64,000 bases of DNA from Paraliobacillus sp044383835. Lineage in GTDB: Bacteria > Bacillota > Bacilli > Bacillales > Amphibacillaceae. The notes below the pieces were generated by a model. That model was not told the origin of the DNA. It was given only the letters and a program-made list of their open reading frames with translations, and made no database searches. The stretch is taken from assembly GCF_044383835.1 (NCBI RefSeq), contig NZ_JBISEP010000014.1:1-64000 (forward strand). Direction: 5' to 3'. Of this stretch, positions 52,366 to 61,469 are shown in pieces. The translations under genes and the position numbers were made by a program. Position 1 is the first letter of the stretch. Each line of letters starts with the position of its first letter.

Positions 52366-52467
52366 GGTATTTAATCCTTTCTTGTACACAGCTCTTCATT
52401 ATTATACAGAAAATTTTAGCATAGATAGACTTAGTTTTGAAACAAATCCTATCCAAATGAGCAAAAT

Positions 52468-52956
52468 TTATATTGCTTCAGCAACTTTTATTAAATCTTG
52501 TTTTGTAACCTTTTCAGAAACTTGTTTATGGTCCATATTAGAACGGAAAGTTATCACATAAGTTATATGATCTTTTTTCCAATATAATGACTTAGCAAAT
52601 TGATTATTTGTAAAATTACCTTTTACATGTTGATTAATTTGTACTTCTTCACTATTCTTAGGATATTCGAACGTTCCCTCTGTTGCTTGAAAGGTTAACA
52701 CATCATTTTCTTTCGAATAAAAACTAACATCGATCGCTTCTTGTTTAGTCCCCTCTAATACGAAATGATCCGTTACAATAAATACTACTTTCATTGGCAA
52801 AAATGTTGGCATTTCCGGATCAAATTTCAATTGATTGAGCAAAGCATTAACTTCAGAATGATCATAACTATAAAAACCTTCTGGAGGGTTCAGTTGTTGG
52901 GCACAACCGATTACTACTAATATGGTAAAGATAACGAATAATTTGTATCGTTTCAC
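52468..52956 (-). CDS. Putative lipoprotein, unknown
   Basis: A 162-aa lipoprotein: signal peptide ending VVIGC (Cys18), then a beta-rich domain (FLPMKVVFIVTDHFV, VLTFQATEGTFEYP, ITYVITFRS). The layout recalls DUF4367-type anti-sigma-associated lipoproteins, but I am not certain. RBS AGGAGGT. Confidence 0.5.
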   Translation of the reverse strand: MKRYKLFVIFTILVVIGCAQQLNPPEGFYSYDHSEVNALLNQLKFDPEMPTFLPMKVVFIVTDHFVLEGTKQEAIDVSFYSKENDVLTFQATEGTFEYPKNSEEVQINQHVKGNFTNNQFAKSLYWKKDHITYVITFRSNMDHKQVSEKVTKQDLIKVAEAI

Positions 52957-53038
52957 CTATGTACCTCCTATCAAACTTAGGCTATGTTTCTAATTATGTA
53001 TACATCATAGACGATTTTATTAAACCATTCGTTTCAAA

Positions 53039-53077
53039 AAAAGACATTTCTGTCGGCAGAACGACAGAAATGTCTTT
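53039..53077 (-). terminator. Terminator after the SirB/CbiX gene
   Basis: A perfect 16-bp stem, AAAGACATTTCTGTCG / CGACAGAAATGTCTTT, followed on the minus strand by T. It lies about 110 bases after the stop. Confidence 0.8.
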
Positions 53078-53188
53078 ACGTTATACATTTATAATTAAAG
53101 AAACAATTTGTTGCAGTCCATATTTCTACTTCATTTTTAAATATTTTAAAAAAATGCTTCGAAGCTCGTATATGAAGTAAAAAGCTGA

Positions 53189-53923
53189 TTAATCAATTTT
53201 TTTAGCCAATTCTATCTGCTTGCCCATTAATTGTTTCATCGTATTATTAAACGCTATTCCTTTTACAAAGACCAATTGTTTTGATGTCATATCTATTATT
53301 TTATTCTCAATAATCTTCGGAAACATCGTCATTGCAAAAAAGTGTGGCACGACAATAATCGTTGCATCGTTTTGTTCTTGTAATTTTTTGATCTGTTCCT
53401 CAATTGTAGGTGTTGTAGATTTTAAATATGCTTGATAAACAGGTATATTAGCTAATTTGTGCGCGAGTGCTTTGCAAAAATCTTGAAAGATATGTGAAGC
53501 TTGCGTATTTTTGCTACCATGGGAGATGACTAATACTGCTTGTTGTTGATAACCGGTACGTAGAGCTTGCGTATTTTTAATTCGGTTATACGTATCTTCT
53601 ACTATTTCTTTTGCCTTATTAAAGGCAGGTGCATAATAAAAAGACAGACTTGGATATTGCCGATTTTTTTGTTGCAAAATATTCGGTATATCTCTCGTAA
53701 CATGCATACCCGGCAATAAAAAAATAGGAACAACAATAACTTGAGTTGCTCCCTCTTGTTTACATTGATCTATGGTTTGATCTAATGCCGGATTCGCTTC
53801 AAGAAATGCTATCTTTTTCCTAGCTGCATTATTTATTTCAATCATTGATTTTATTGCTTTAACAAACTGCTGATTCGTTGGTTCCTTCTTACTACCATGA
53901 GCAACGTAAATCACCACTTTCAC
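53189..53923 (-). CDS. SirB/CbiX-type sirohydrochlorin chelatase
   Basis: A 244-aa protein of two CbiX halves: AHGSKKEPTN with ATQVIVVPIFLLPGMHVTRDI, then SHGSKNTQAS with ATIIVVPHFFAMTMF. The family inserts Fe or Co into sirohydrochlorin for siroheme or B12. No other siroheme gene is nearby. The start is the GTG with GGAGG eight bases upstream, rather than the ATG 15 bases before it. Confidence 0.82.
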   Translation of the reverse strand: MKVVIYVAHGSKKEPTNQQFVKAIKSMIEINNAARKKIAFLEANPALDQTIDQCKQEGATQVIVVPIFLLPGMHVTRDIPNILQQKNRQYPSLSFYYAPAFNKAKEIVEDTYNRIKNTQALRTGYQQQAVLVISHGSKNTQASHIFQDFCKALAHKLANIPVYQAYLKSTTPTIEEQIKKLQEQNDATIIVVPHFFAMTMFPKIIENKIIDMTSKQLVFVKGIAFNNTMKQLMGKQIELAKKID

Positions 53924-53990
53924 ATCAATTTCCTCCATCCCGTTAGCCTATTTACATCTATGTTTCCACTGTTTCATATTGGATAAACTT

Positions 53991-55142
53991 TTAGATATCA
54001 TGTTTTTTTGCAGAGAAAAAATGTTGCATTGCATAGTAAACGTCTGATTTCTTCTTAATCGTATACGAATCGAAGTTTGCTTCGTTTCTTTCTTTAAACA
54101 AGCGCATAAGTGTAGAATGTCGCTGATATTGATTCACTTCCACATAGCCAAATAAACTGGAATATTCCAACAACGCTTTAACTAAATGCTCACACCTTCG
54201 ATTATCAGAAATTAAATTATCACCATCAGATACATGAAAAGTATAGATATTATACCGATTAGGGTCATACCTTTCATCAATTAACTCGATTGCCTTTCGA
54301 TAAGCAGAAGAACAAATCGTACCCCCGCTCTGGCCTTTTGAAAAAAAAGACGCTTCATCAACGACATTTGCTTCTGTATGATGTGCAATGAATGCTATTT
54401 CAACCGTTTCATAATTTGACTGCAAAAATTGTGTCATCCAAAAGAAAAAACTACGTGCGATATACTTTTCAAAATCCCCCATACTTCCACTCGTGTCCAT
54501 CATTGCAAGGACAACTGCTTTAGATTCAGGATTTTCTACCGTATTCCAAGTCTTATACCTTATATCCTCTAGATAAACAGGGAAAAAGGAAGATTGACCC
54601 CGGATCGCATTTCGTCGATAGGCTTCAAGCAAGGTGCGTTTTTTATCAATATTCCCTTGTAATCCTTTTTTTCGTATATCATTAAATTTAGTCGTCTTCG
54701 TCTTAATATTATCTTTTTCCTTTTCGATTAAATTAGGTAATTTTAATTGACTCAAAAACGCTTCTTCTACTTCTTTAAATGAAATTTCTGCTTCATAATA
54801 ATCCTTACCCGACTTATCACCTGCACCTTCGCCTGTTTCAGTTTCTTGATGTATGTACCTAGATTTTGCTATGGCATCTCCTACTTTACTATTTCCATCT
54901 CCTTGTCCTATGTATTTATTTTTCTCTTGATTATAACGAATTTTGTATTCATTCATGAATCGAATAGGAATACGAATGATATTTTTTCCTTTAGACAATA
55001 TCATATCCTCTTCACTGATAAGGTCGGGGAGCTTCTTTTTTAGTACTGATTTGATTTTGTCTTGATGACGTTTTTGATCACTATAACCTTTCCAATGAAT
55101 CGACCAATCCTCTTCTGAAATAATAAAGCGATTATCCCCCAT
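53991..55142 (-). CDS. yhbH: YhbH, DUF444/VWA-type sporulation protein
   Basis: A 383-aa protein with the DUF444 layout. A VWA-like region holds the metal site DTSGSMGDFEKYIARSFFFW, then GGTICSSAYRKAIELI and HVSDGDNLISD. An N-terminal charged half precedes it. It works with PrkA and SpoVR in sporulation and stress. RBS GGAAGGGGAG. It follows prkA by 70 bases. Confidence 0.93.
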   Translation of the reverse strand: MGDNRFIISEEDWSIHWKGYSDQKRHQDKIKSVLKKKLPDLISEEDMILSKGKNIIRIPIRFMNEYKIRYNQEKNKYIGQGDGNSKVGDAIAKSRYIHQETETGEGAGDKSGKDYYEAEISFKEVEEAFLSQLKLPNLIEKEKDNIKTKTTKFNDIRKKGLQGNIDKKRTLLEAYRRNAIRGQSSFFPVYLEDIRYKTWNTVENPESKAVVLAMMDTSGSMGDFEKYIARSFFFWMTQFLQSNYETVEIAFIAHHTEANVVDEASFFSKGQSGGTICSSAYRKAIELIDERYDPNRYNIYTFHVSDGDNLISDNRRCEHLVKALLEYSSLFGYVEVNQYQRHSTLMRLFKERNEANFDSYTIKKKSDVYYAMQHFFSAKKHDI

Positions 55143-55212
55143 AGATACTCCCCTTCCTTATCATGTAGTTTCTCACCTTAAAGAAATTTTAAAAAAATTC
55201 GAATGAATTATT

Positions 55213-57108
55213 TTATCGATTTAACAAACTCCCAACATAATGAAGAAGATCATTTGCTGAAGTTTCCTGATAACCATATTCACCTATTAATGTTGCAACG
55301 ACGTCGTTTATCCTCTTTAGCTGTTGTTCATCTGGTGTCCTCATTGATGTGGTCAGTTTAACAACATCTTTTAAATCTGCGAATAATTTCTTTTGAATAG
55401 CTTCACTTAACCGCTCATGTGATTGATAATTGAATTCCTTCCCTTTTCGTGCATAGGCTGAGATACGAATAAGTATCTCTTCTCGAAATGCTTTTTTTGT
55501 ATTTTCTGAAATACCTATTTGTTCTTCTATCGAGCGCATGAGTCGTTCATTAGGTTGCATATTTTCTCCTGTTAATGGATCTTGCAGTTTTGTTTGATTA
55601 CTAAACGATTCGATATTATCTAAATAATGATCCATCAATGCCTTAGCAGACGCTTCATACGAAGAAACAAAAGCTTTTTGTACTTCTTTTTTAACTATTT
55701 CATCATATTCCTTTCGTGCAATTGAAATTAAATTTAAATAGGTCTCTTTTTGTTTTTTTGTCATCGATAATTGCGTATCTAAACCATCTTTTAAAGACCG
55801 TAATACATCAAGCGGATTGATTGACGTCATTTCTTTTTTTATAATAGTAGAAGAAATACGGTTAAATACAAATCTTGGATCAATGCCACTCATGCCCTCA
55901 TCAGGACATTCTTTTTTAAAAGCTCGAATGTCTGCTTCACTAAATCCATCTACTGTTTGGCCATCATATAAATACATTTTTTTCACTAATGTAATGTTTC
56001 CTTTTAGTGATTCTTTTAATCGCGTTAAAATTGTAAAAATCGCTGCGATACGTAAAGTGTGTGGAGCAATATAAACATCTTTTATATCACTTTCATTAAT
56101 CATTTTTTGATAAATACGTTCCTCTGCACTCAATTTTAAATTGTATGGAATTGGCATAACCATCATTCTGGAATGTAAAGCTTCATTTTTCTTATTAGTA
56201 ATAAATGAACGGTACTCCGATTCATTGGTATGTGCGACAATTAGTTCATCGGCTGAAATTAACGCAAATCTCCCCACTTTATAATTTCCCTCTTGAGTTA
56301 ATGATAATAAATGCCAAAGAAATTTCTCATCACTTTTCAACAGCTCCTGAAATTCCATTAGACCACGATTAGCTATATTTAATTCACCGTCAAAACGATA
56401 GGCGTGTGGATCAGATTCAGAACCATACGCTGCAATTGTTGAAAAATCAATTGAACCGATTAAATCTGCAATGTCTTGTGATTTTGGATCAGATGGAGAA
56501 AACGTCCCAATCCCCGTTCGTTTATCTTCCGAGAAAAAAATTCGTTCTATTCGGACATCTTCTATCTTTCCTTCATACTCTTCTTCTAAACGGATCATAT
56601 TTAATGGAGAGACAGATCCCTCTATTCTAATACCATAATCTTCTTCAAATTCTTTGCGAAGCTCTTGTGGAATAAGGTGAAGCGGATCTTCATGCATTGG
56701 ACATCCTTTAATCGCATAAACGGCCCCTTCATCTGTATAGGTGTACGCTTCTAATCCTCTTTTTAATAACGTAACAATTGTTGATTTCCCTCCACTTACT
56801 GGACCCATTAATAATAAAATTCTTTTTCTTACGTCTAGTCGTTTAGCCGCAGGATGAAAATATTCTTCTACAAGTCTTTCTAAAGTATCTTCTAAACCAA
56901 ATAATTCATTAGCAAAAAGATCATACATTTTCTTTCCAGCGACTTCTTTTATACCGCGTTTTTCAATCATTCGATATAGTCGCGCATGGGCTGATTGTGC
57001 CAAATATGGACGTTGCTTTAATAACTTTAAATATTCAGCGAATGTGCCTTCCCATTTTAGCTTTTGCTGTTCTTCTTGATATCTCTTCACTTTCGCTAAT
57101 ATATCCAT
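55213..57108 (-). CDS. prkA: PrkA, AAA+ protein/serine kinase
   Basis: A 631-aa protein with an N-terminal AAA+ domain (Walker A GPVSGGKST) and the PrkA C-terminal domain. PrkA was described as a serine kinase and later as an AAA+ protease active in sporulation. The first possible codon is a TTG immediately before this ATG; AAGGAGG is upstream. Operon with yhbH. Confidence 0.94.
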   Translation of the reverse strand: MDILAKVKRYQEEQQKLKWEGTFAEYLKLLKQRPYLAQSAHARLYRMIEKRGIKEVAGKKMYDLFANELFGLEDTLERLVEEYFHPAAKRLDVRKRILLLMGPVSGGKSTIVTLLKRGLEAYTYTDEGAVYAIKGCPMHEDPLHLIPQELRKEFEEDYGIRIEGSVSPLNMIRLEEEYEGKIEDVRIERIFFSEDKRTGIGTFSPSDPKSQDIADLIGSIDFSTIAAYGSESDPHAYRFDGELNIANRGLMEFQELLKSDEKFLWHLLSLTQEGNYKVGRFALISADELIVAHTNESEYRSFITNKKNEALHSRMMVMPIPYNLKLSAEERIYQKMINESDIKDVYIAPHTLRIAAIFTILTRLKESLKGNITLVKKMYLYDGQTVDGFSEADIRAFKKECPDEGMSGIDPRFVFNRISSTIIKKEMTSINPLDVLRSLKDGLDTQLSMTKKQKETYLNLISIARKEYDEIVKKEVQKAFVSSYEASAKALMDHYLDNIESFSNQTKLQDPLTGENMQPNERLMRSIEEQIGISENTKKAFREEILIRISAYARKGKEFNYQSHERLSEAIQKKLFADLKDVVKLTTSMRTPDEQQLKRINDVVATLIGEYGYQETSANDLLHYVGSLLNR

Positions 57109-57247
57109 CAAACGTCCTCCTTAATAAAAGTTCCTATAACTAGATACAACTAATCTATGTTGTTCCTGAGACGAAAATGATTACACCTTATTCATAATAA
57201 GAAAAACGAAAAGTAAAAAAATAAATGAAAAAAATTATCATTTAGGA

Positions 57248-57275
57248 TTGACTTTTTTAGTTATAGGCATATAAT
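57248..57275 (+). promoter_or_regulatory. mntABCD promoter
   Basis: TTGACT (57248-57253) and TATAAT (57270-57275) are 16 bases apart. Confidence 0.75.
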
Positions 57276-57309
57276 TTTACTTAAGGCAACTTTTTTAGTC
57301 GGGGGCATA
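57251..57309 (+). repeat. Direct repeat pair in the mnt promoter region
   Basis: ACTTTTTTAGT followed four to six bases later by GGCATA occurs at 57251-57271 and again at 57289-57309, a period of 38 bp. The first copy covers the promoter spacer, the second the start region of the mRNA. Confidence 0.55.
57274..57290 (+). promoter_or_regulatory. MntR-like operator
   Basis: ATTTTACTTAAGGCAAC reads GTTGCCTTAAGTAAAAT on the other strand, close to the MntR box TTTGCCTTAAGGAAA that I recall from B. subtilis mntH. It lies just downstream of the -10, placed to block transcription when Mn is high. mntR is not in the window. Confidence 0.65.
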
Positions 57310-57333
57310 AAAATAAAAAGGGGACATGAAAAT

Positions 57334-58260
57334 ATGATTAGAAGAAATCTCGTACGTTTAGTAGGAATATTACTAATAATTAGTTTGGCAGCATGTACAA
57401 ATAAAGAAGTGAGTCAAGATGCTGAAAAAATCCAAGCTGTTACTACCATTGCTCAAATTGGAGATATTGTTAAAAATGTTGGTGGTGAACATGTTGATGT
57501 TCTAAGCTTAATGGGACCAGGTACAGATCCACACCTTTACAATGCCGTTCAAGGAGATATTAAAAAGCTAAATGACTCAGATATTATTTTTTACAATGGC
57601 TTATCTTTAGAAGGACAAATGGGAGAAATTTTCGAAAAAATGAAAGATCAAAAGCCAACTATCCCTGTAGCAGAAAATATACCAAAACATCAATTATTAA
57701 GTGATCCAAGTAGTCCGGATATTCCTGATCCACACGTTTGGTTCGATATTTCTAATTGGAAGTATGCCGTGGAATCTGTGCGTGACCACCTAATCGAACT
57801 AGATGTGGAAAACAAAGATAATTATACAAAAAATGCAACAGACTATTTAGATCAATTATCTGAATTAAATAATTATGTAAAAGATCGAACAGAGGAAATA
57901 CCAAAAGAAAGTAGAGTGCTTGTAACCGCACATGATGCATTTAATTATTTCGGAGAAGCCTATGGGTATGAAGTAGTTGGCCTACAAGGATTAAGTACGG
58001 AATCAGAATATAGTGTAAGTGATGTGCAACGAATCGTTGATATTTTAGTTGATAGAAACATTAAAGGGGTTTTCATCGAAAGTAGTGTGTCAGAGCGTTC
58101 AATCAATGCTGTCGTTGAAGGTGCGAAAGAAGCAGCACACGAAGTATCTATTGGCGGAGAGTTATATTCTGATGCCATGGGTGAAGAAGGAACAGAAGAA
58201 GGAACGTATATCGGTATGTTTACACACAACATTGACACAATTGTTGATTCACTTAAGTAA
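57334..58260 (+). CDS. mntA: Mn/Zn ABC transporter binding lipoprotein (MntA/TroA-type)
   Basis: A 308-aa cluster A-1 metal-binding lipoprotein: signal peptide ending SLAAC (Cys21). Putative ligands are the His in GTDPHLY, the His in PDPHVWF and the acidic residues in the C-terminal lobe (FIESSVSE, LYSDAMG). There is no His-rich loop as in zinc-specific ZnuA, which supports manganese. RBS AAGGGGAC. First gene of mntABCD. Confidence 0.92.
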   Translation: MIRRNLVRLVGILLIISLAACTNKEVSQDAEKIQAVTTIAQIGDIVKNVGGEHVDVLSLMGPGTDPHLYNAVQGDIKKLNDSDIIFYNGLSLEGQMGEIFEKMKDQKPTIPVAENIPKHQLLSDPSSPDIPDPHVWFDISNWKYAVESVRDHLIELDVENKDNYTKNATDYLDQLSELNNYVKDRTEEIPKESRVLVTAHDAFNYFGEAYGYEVVGLQGLSTESEYSVSDVQRIVDILVDRNIKGVFIESSVSERSINAVVEGAKEAAHEVSIGGELYSDAMGEEGTEEGTYIGMFTHNIDTIVDSLK

Positions 58261-58384
58261 GTATCTTCATACTATTTATACACGAGATATTTATAGACAA
58301 ATTTCAGTATGAATATACATTGAAAAAGAAACTGAAACTTTATTATTTTACATTATAACATTTTCAACTAGGGGGACTCTTTAA

Positions 58385-59137
58385 ATGAACGCAATAACAG
58401 TACAAGAAATAAAAGTTGTTTACGATAAACAACCGGCACTCCAAGATGTGTCCTTTCAGATCCCAACAGGTTCACTAACTGGAATTGTCGGGCCAAATGG
58501 AGCAGGTAAATCAACCTTAATCAAAGCTATACTTCAACTTATTCCTAGAAAATCAGGAAGTATTGATGTCTTTGGTAAACCTTATGCAGAACAAAAGCAT
58601 TTAATCGGTTATGTACCTCAACGCAGTGAAGTAGACTGGGATTTTCCGACCAATGCGCTTGATGTCGTATTAATGGGTAGATACCGGCAAATCGGCTTCT
58701 TTAAACGTGCGAAAAAAGAAGAAATAGATTGGGCAAAAGCATGTTTAGATAAGGTTGGCATGCTTGATTTTGCTAACCGTCAAATAAGCCAACTTTCTGG
58801 TGGACAACAACAACGTGTATTCTTGGCTCGTGCACTCGCACAAAATGCTAGTATCTATTTCATGGATGAACCATTTGCTGGAGTGGACGCACAAACGGAG
58901 AAAGCAATTATTCAATTAATGAAGGAATGGAAAGATGAAGGAAAAACAGTACTTGTCGTACATCATGATCTACAAACCGTCGCAGATTACTTTGATCATG
59001 TTTTACTATTAAATAAAACACCAATTCAATATGGAGAAACACAAAAAGTATTCACCTTAGATAATTTAGAAAAAACGTATGGTGGTAAAATTTCTTTTTT
59101 AGATAAGGCTCCTACAGTGCTTCAAGGAGGTGAATGA
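58385..59137 (+). CDS. mntB: Mn ABC transporter ATPase
   Basis: A 250-aa ATPase: Walker A GPNGAGKST, signature LSGGQQQRVF, Walker B IYFMDEPFAGVDA and H-loop VVHHDLQT. It follows mntA after a 124-bp gap with a short TTTCAG/CTGAAA inverted repeat. RBS GGGGGAC. Confidence 0.93.
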   Translation: MNAITVQEIKVVYDKQPALQDVSFQIPTGSLTGIVGPNGAGKSTLIKAILQLIPRKSGSIDVFGKPYAEQKHLIGYVPQRSEVDWDFPTNALDVVLMGRYRQIGFFKRAKKEEIDWAKACLDKVGMLDFANRQISQLSGGQQQRVFLARALAQNASIYFMDEPFAGVDAQTEKAIIQLMKEWKDEGKTVLVVHHDLQTVADYFDHVLLLNKTPIQYGETQKVFTLDNLEKTYGGKISFLDKAPTVLQGGE

Positions 59138-59138
59138 A

Positions 59139-60011
59139 TTGTTTGATTTAATCCCCTCTTTTGTAACTAGTGCAAATTTTCGCTGGGTATTAACAGGGAG
59201 CTTACTGCTTGGCTTCGCAAGTGGAATGATTGGTAGTTTTGTATTATTGAAGAAGCAAAGTCTTATTAGTGATGCAATGGCACATGCTGCTCTCCCGGGT
59301 GTTTGTATTGGTTTTATGATTTTCCAAGAAAAATCATTACCTATATTACTACTTGGTGCAGCATTGACTAGTTTAATTGCGACACATCTTATTCAAATCA
59401 TTGTCAATCACTCTCGAATCAAATCAGATGCTGCAATTGGAATCATCATATCTGTTTTTTTCGGATTTGGGATTGTCTTATTAACCTTTATTCAACAGAA
59501 TTTCACAAGCAATCAAGCTGGATTAGATTCTTTTATATTCGGTCAAGCAGCTTCACTTATTCGTAGTGATGTACAACTAATTGCAATTAGCTCATTGGTT
59601 TTAGTTATCATCTCGACATTATGTTTTAAAGAATTTAAGATAAGTATTTTTGATCCTTCTTTTGCAAAAAACATTGGAATTAATGTTAAATTTTTTAATG
59701 GATTACTGCTCGCCTTGGTAGTTGGCATCGTTGTTATCGGTATCCAAATGGTTGGGGTTGTCTTAATTGCTTCCCTGCTAATTACTCCAGCATTAGCAGC
59801 TAGATATTGGACAGACAATTTAAGTATCATGGCTTGGCTAGGTGGCATATTCGGAAGTATTTCAGGAATGACTGGAGCATTAAGTAGTACGATAATTGGT
59901 GATTTGCCCACAGGCCCAATGATTGTGTTAAGTGCTTCTGCGATTTTCTTTATTAGTTTATTACTTGGAAAAAGTAAAGGATTGGTAGTGAAGGCGGTGA
60001 AAGTTCGATGA
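59139..60011 (+). CDS. mntC: Mn ABC transporter permease
   Basis: A 290-aa ABC-3 permease with about eight helices (LLGFASGMIGSFVLLKKQSLI, DAMAHAALPG, IVVIGIQMVGVVLIASLLITP). The TTG at 59139 is preferred, with GGAGG eight bases upstream; a GTG at 59130 opens the frame but has no room for an RBS. It starts immediately after the mntB stop. Confidence 0.88.
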   Translation: MFDLIPSFVTSANFRWVLTGSLLLGFASGMIGSFVLLKKQSLISDAMAHAALPGVCIGFMIFQEKSLPILLLGAALTSLIATHLIQIIVNHSRIKSDAAIGIIISVFFGFGIVLLTFIQQNFTSNQAGLDSFIFGQAASLIRSDVQLIAISSLVLVIISTLCFKEFKISIFDPSFAKNIGINVKFFNGLLLALVVGIVVIGIQMVGVVLIASLLITPALAARYWTDNLSIMAWLGGIFGSISGMTGALSSTIIGDLPTGPMIVLSASAIFFISLLLGKSKGLVVKAVKVR

Positions 60012-60892
60012 GTTATACATTTTGGATCATTTTAACAGGAAGCTTAGTTGGATTAACTTGTGGTATTGCAGGTTCTTTACTTGTCTTACGAAAAATGTCT
60101 ATGATTGCAGATGCAATAAGCCATACGGTTTTACTAGGTATTGTCGGTGCGTTTTTCGTAACTCAATCTTTAAATGGCATTCCAATGCTCATAGGGGCAG
60201 CAATTGTTGGATTATTGACTGCCTATTTTGTTGAATTACTAAATAATTCTGGCGTACAGTCAGATGCGTCTATCGGTGTTGTTTTCACATCATTATTTGC
60301 CTTAGGTGTCGTACTGATCTCCTTCATTGGTGATCAAGTTCATTTAGATACAAAACATGCCTTAATGGGTGAAATTGCATTTGTGCCATGGGATACTTTA
60401 CAAATCAATGGCAAATCTTTTGGACCTGTCGCTGTTTGGATGCTTGGCTTTTCACTAATATTTAACGTGGTATTGATTACTTTATTTTATAAACAAATAA
60501 AAATGTCAACTTTTGACCCTCAATTTGCAGCATTAGTTGGTATACCTTTAACATTTATTCATTATTTATTAATGACCATGGTATCTTTCTCAACTGTAGC
60601 TTCTTTTAATAGCGTTGGTGCTATTCTAGTTGTGGCAATGTTAATTGTACCAGGTGCAACGGCATATTTATTATCAGATCGATTTCTACATGTCATTATA
60701 CTCAGTGGAGTAATTGGTGTAATTTCAGCACTTCTCGGTTATTTAAGTGCATCTTTATTCAATGTTTCCATTGCTGGGTCAATGGCTACAATGACAGGCG
60801 TATTATTTGCTCTTGCTTTTCTTTTTAGTCCAAAACACGGGATTGTATTCAAGAAAAAAAATAATGGTTATCAAGCAATAAACGCTAAATAA
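60008..60892 (+). CDS. mntD: Mn ABC transporter permease
   Basis: A second ABC-3 permease (294 aa), paralogous to mntC (GIAGSLLVLRKMSMIADAIS, NSVGAILVVAMLIVPGATAY). ATGA overlap with the mntC stop indicates coupling. The two permeases form the heteromeric channel. Last gene of the operon. Confidence 0.92.
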   Translation: MSYTFWIILTGSLVGLTCGIAGSLLVLRKMSMIADAISHTVLLGIVGAFFVTQSLNGIPMLIGAAIVGLLTAYFVELLNNSGVQSDASIGVVFTSLFALGVVLISFIGDQVHLDTKHALMGEIAFVPWDTLQINGKSFGPVAVWMLGFSLIFNVVLITLFYKQIKMSTFDPQFAALVGIPLTFIHYLLMTMVSFSTVASFNSVGAILVVAMLIVPGATAYLLSDRFLHVIILSGVIGVISALLGYLSASLFNVSIAGSMATMTGVLFALAFLFSPKHGIVFKKKNNGYQAINAK

Positions 60893-60918
60893 AAAGCGGG
60901 GGACAACCCGCTTTTTTT
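60892..60918. terminator. Terminator between mntD and trmL
   Basis: AAAAGCGGG / CCCGCTTTT stem with T runs, between convergent genes. Confidence 0.85.
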
Positions 60919-61396
60919 AGTGCATATTAGGAAATCCCTGTTGTCTTAATACATCATAAACGATTATTGCAGCAGTATTAGATAAATTCAATGAACGAAC
61001 TTTATCATTGTCAGCCATTTGGATTCGTAAACAGAGGTCTTTCTTCCCTTCAAGTAAATTTCTTGGAATTCCATTTGTTTCACGCCCAAAAACAAAAAAT
61101 AACTCTTGGTTTGCATCGCTAAAATTAAAATCACTATAATATTTTTCACCAAAATTTTCAATATAATAAAACATACCGTTTGGATAGCTTTGGTACAATT
61201 CTTCAAGAGAATCATAATAGAAAATAGTCACATCATGCCAATAATCTAACCCTGCACGACGTAGCATTTTATCATCGGTTGAGAAACCTAACGGACGAAT
61301 AAGATGTAATGTAGCGTTTGTAGCTAAACATGTTCTTGCAATATTTCCAGTATTGGCAGGTATTTCAGGTTGATATAATACGACATGTACTCCCAC
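60917..61396 (-). CDS. trmL: tRNA (cytidine/uridine(34)-2'-O)-methyltransferase TrmL
   Basis: A 159-aa SPOUT methyltransferase that modifies the wobble base of tRNA-Leu. It has YQPEIPANTGNIARTCLATN, FGRETNGIP and LSNTAAIIVYDVLRQ, the knot motifs. The start is the GTG with GAGGTGA upstream; the ORF reaches 59 codons further into the previous intergenic space, without RBS. Neighbouring yhbB and queG match the B. subtilis yhbA-yhbB-cspR order. Confidence 0.94.
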   Translation of the reverse strand: MGVHVVLYQPEIPANTGNIARTCLATNATLHLIRPLGFSTDDKMLRRAGLDYWHDVTIFYYDSLEELYQSYPNGMFYYIENFGEKYYSDFNFSDANQELFFVFGRETNGIPRNLLEGKKDLCLRIQMADNDKVRSLNLSNTAAIIVYDVLRQQGFPNMH

Positions 61397-61469
61397 TTTG
61401 TTCACCTCTAAGACAATAATAACCTGCTTATTATAGCATATTTTTTGAGTTATTGCTGAATCGTATAAG

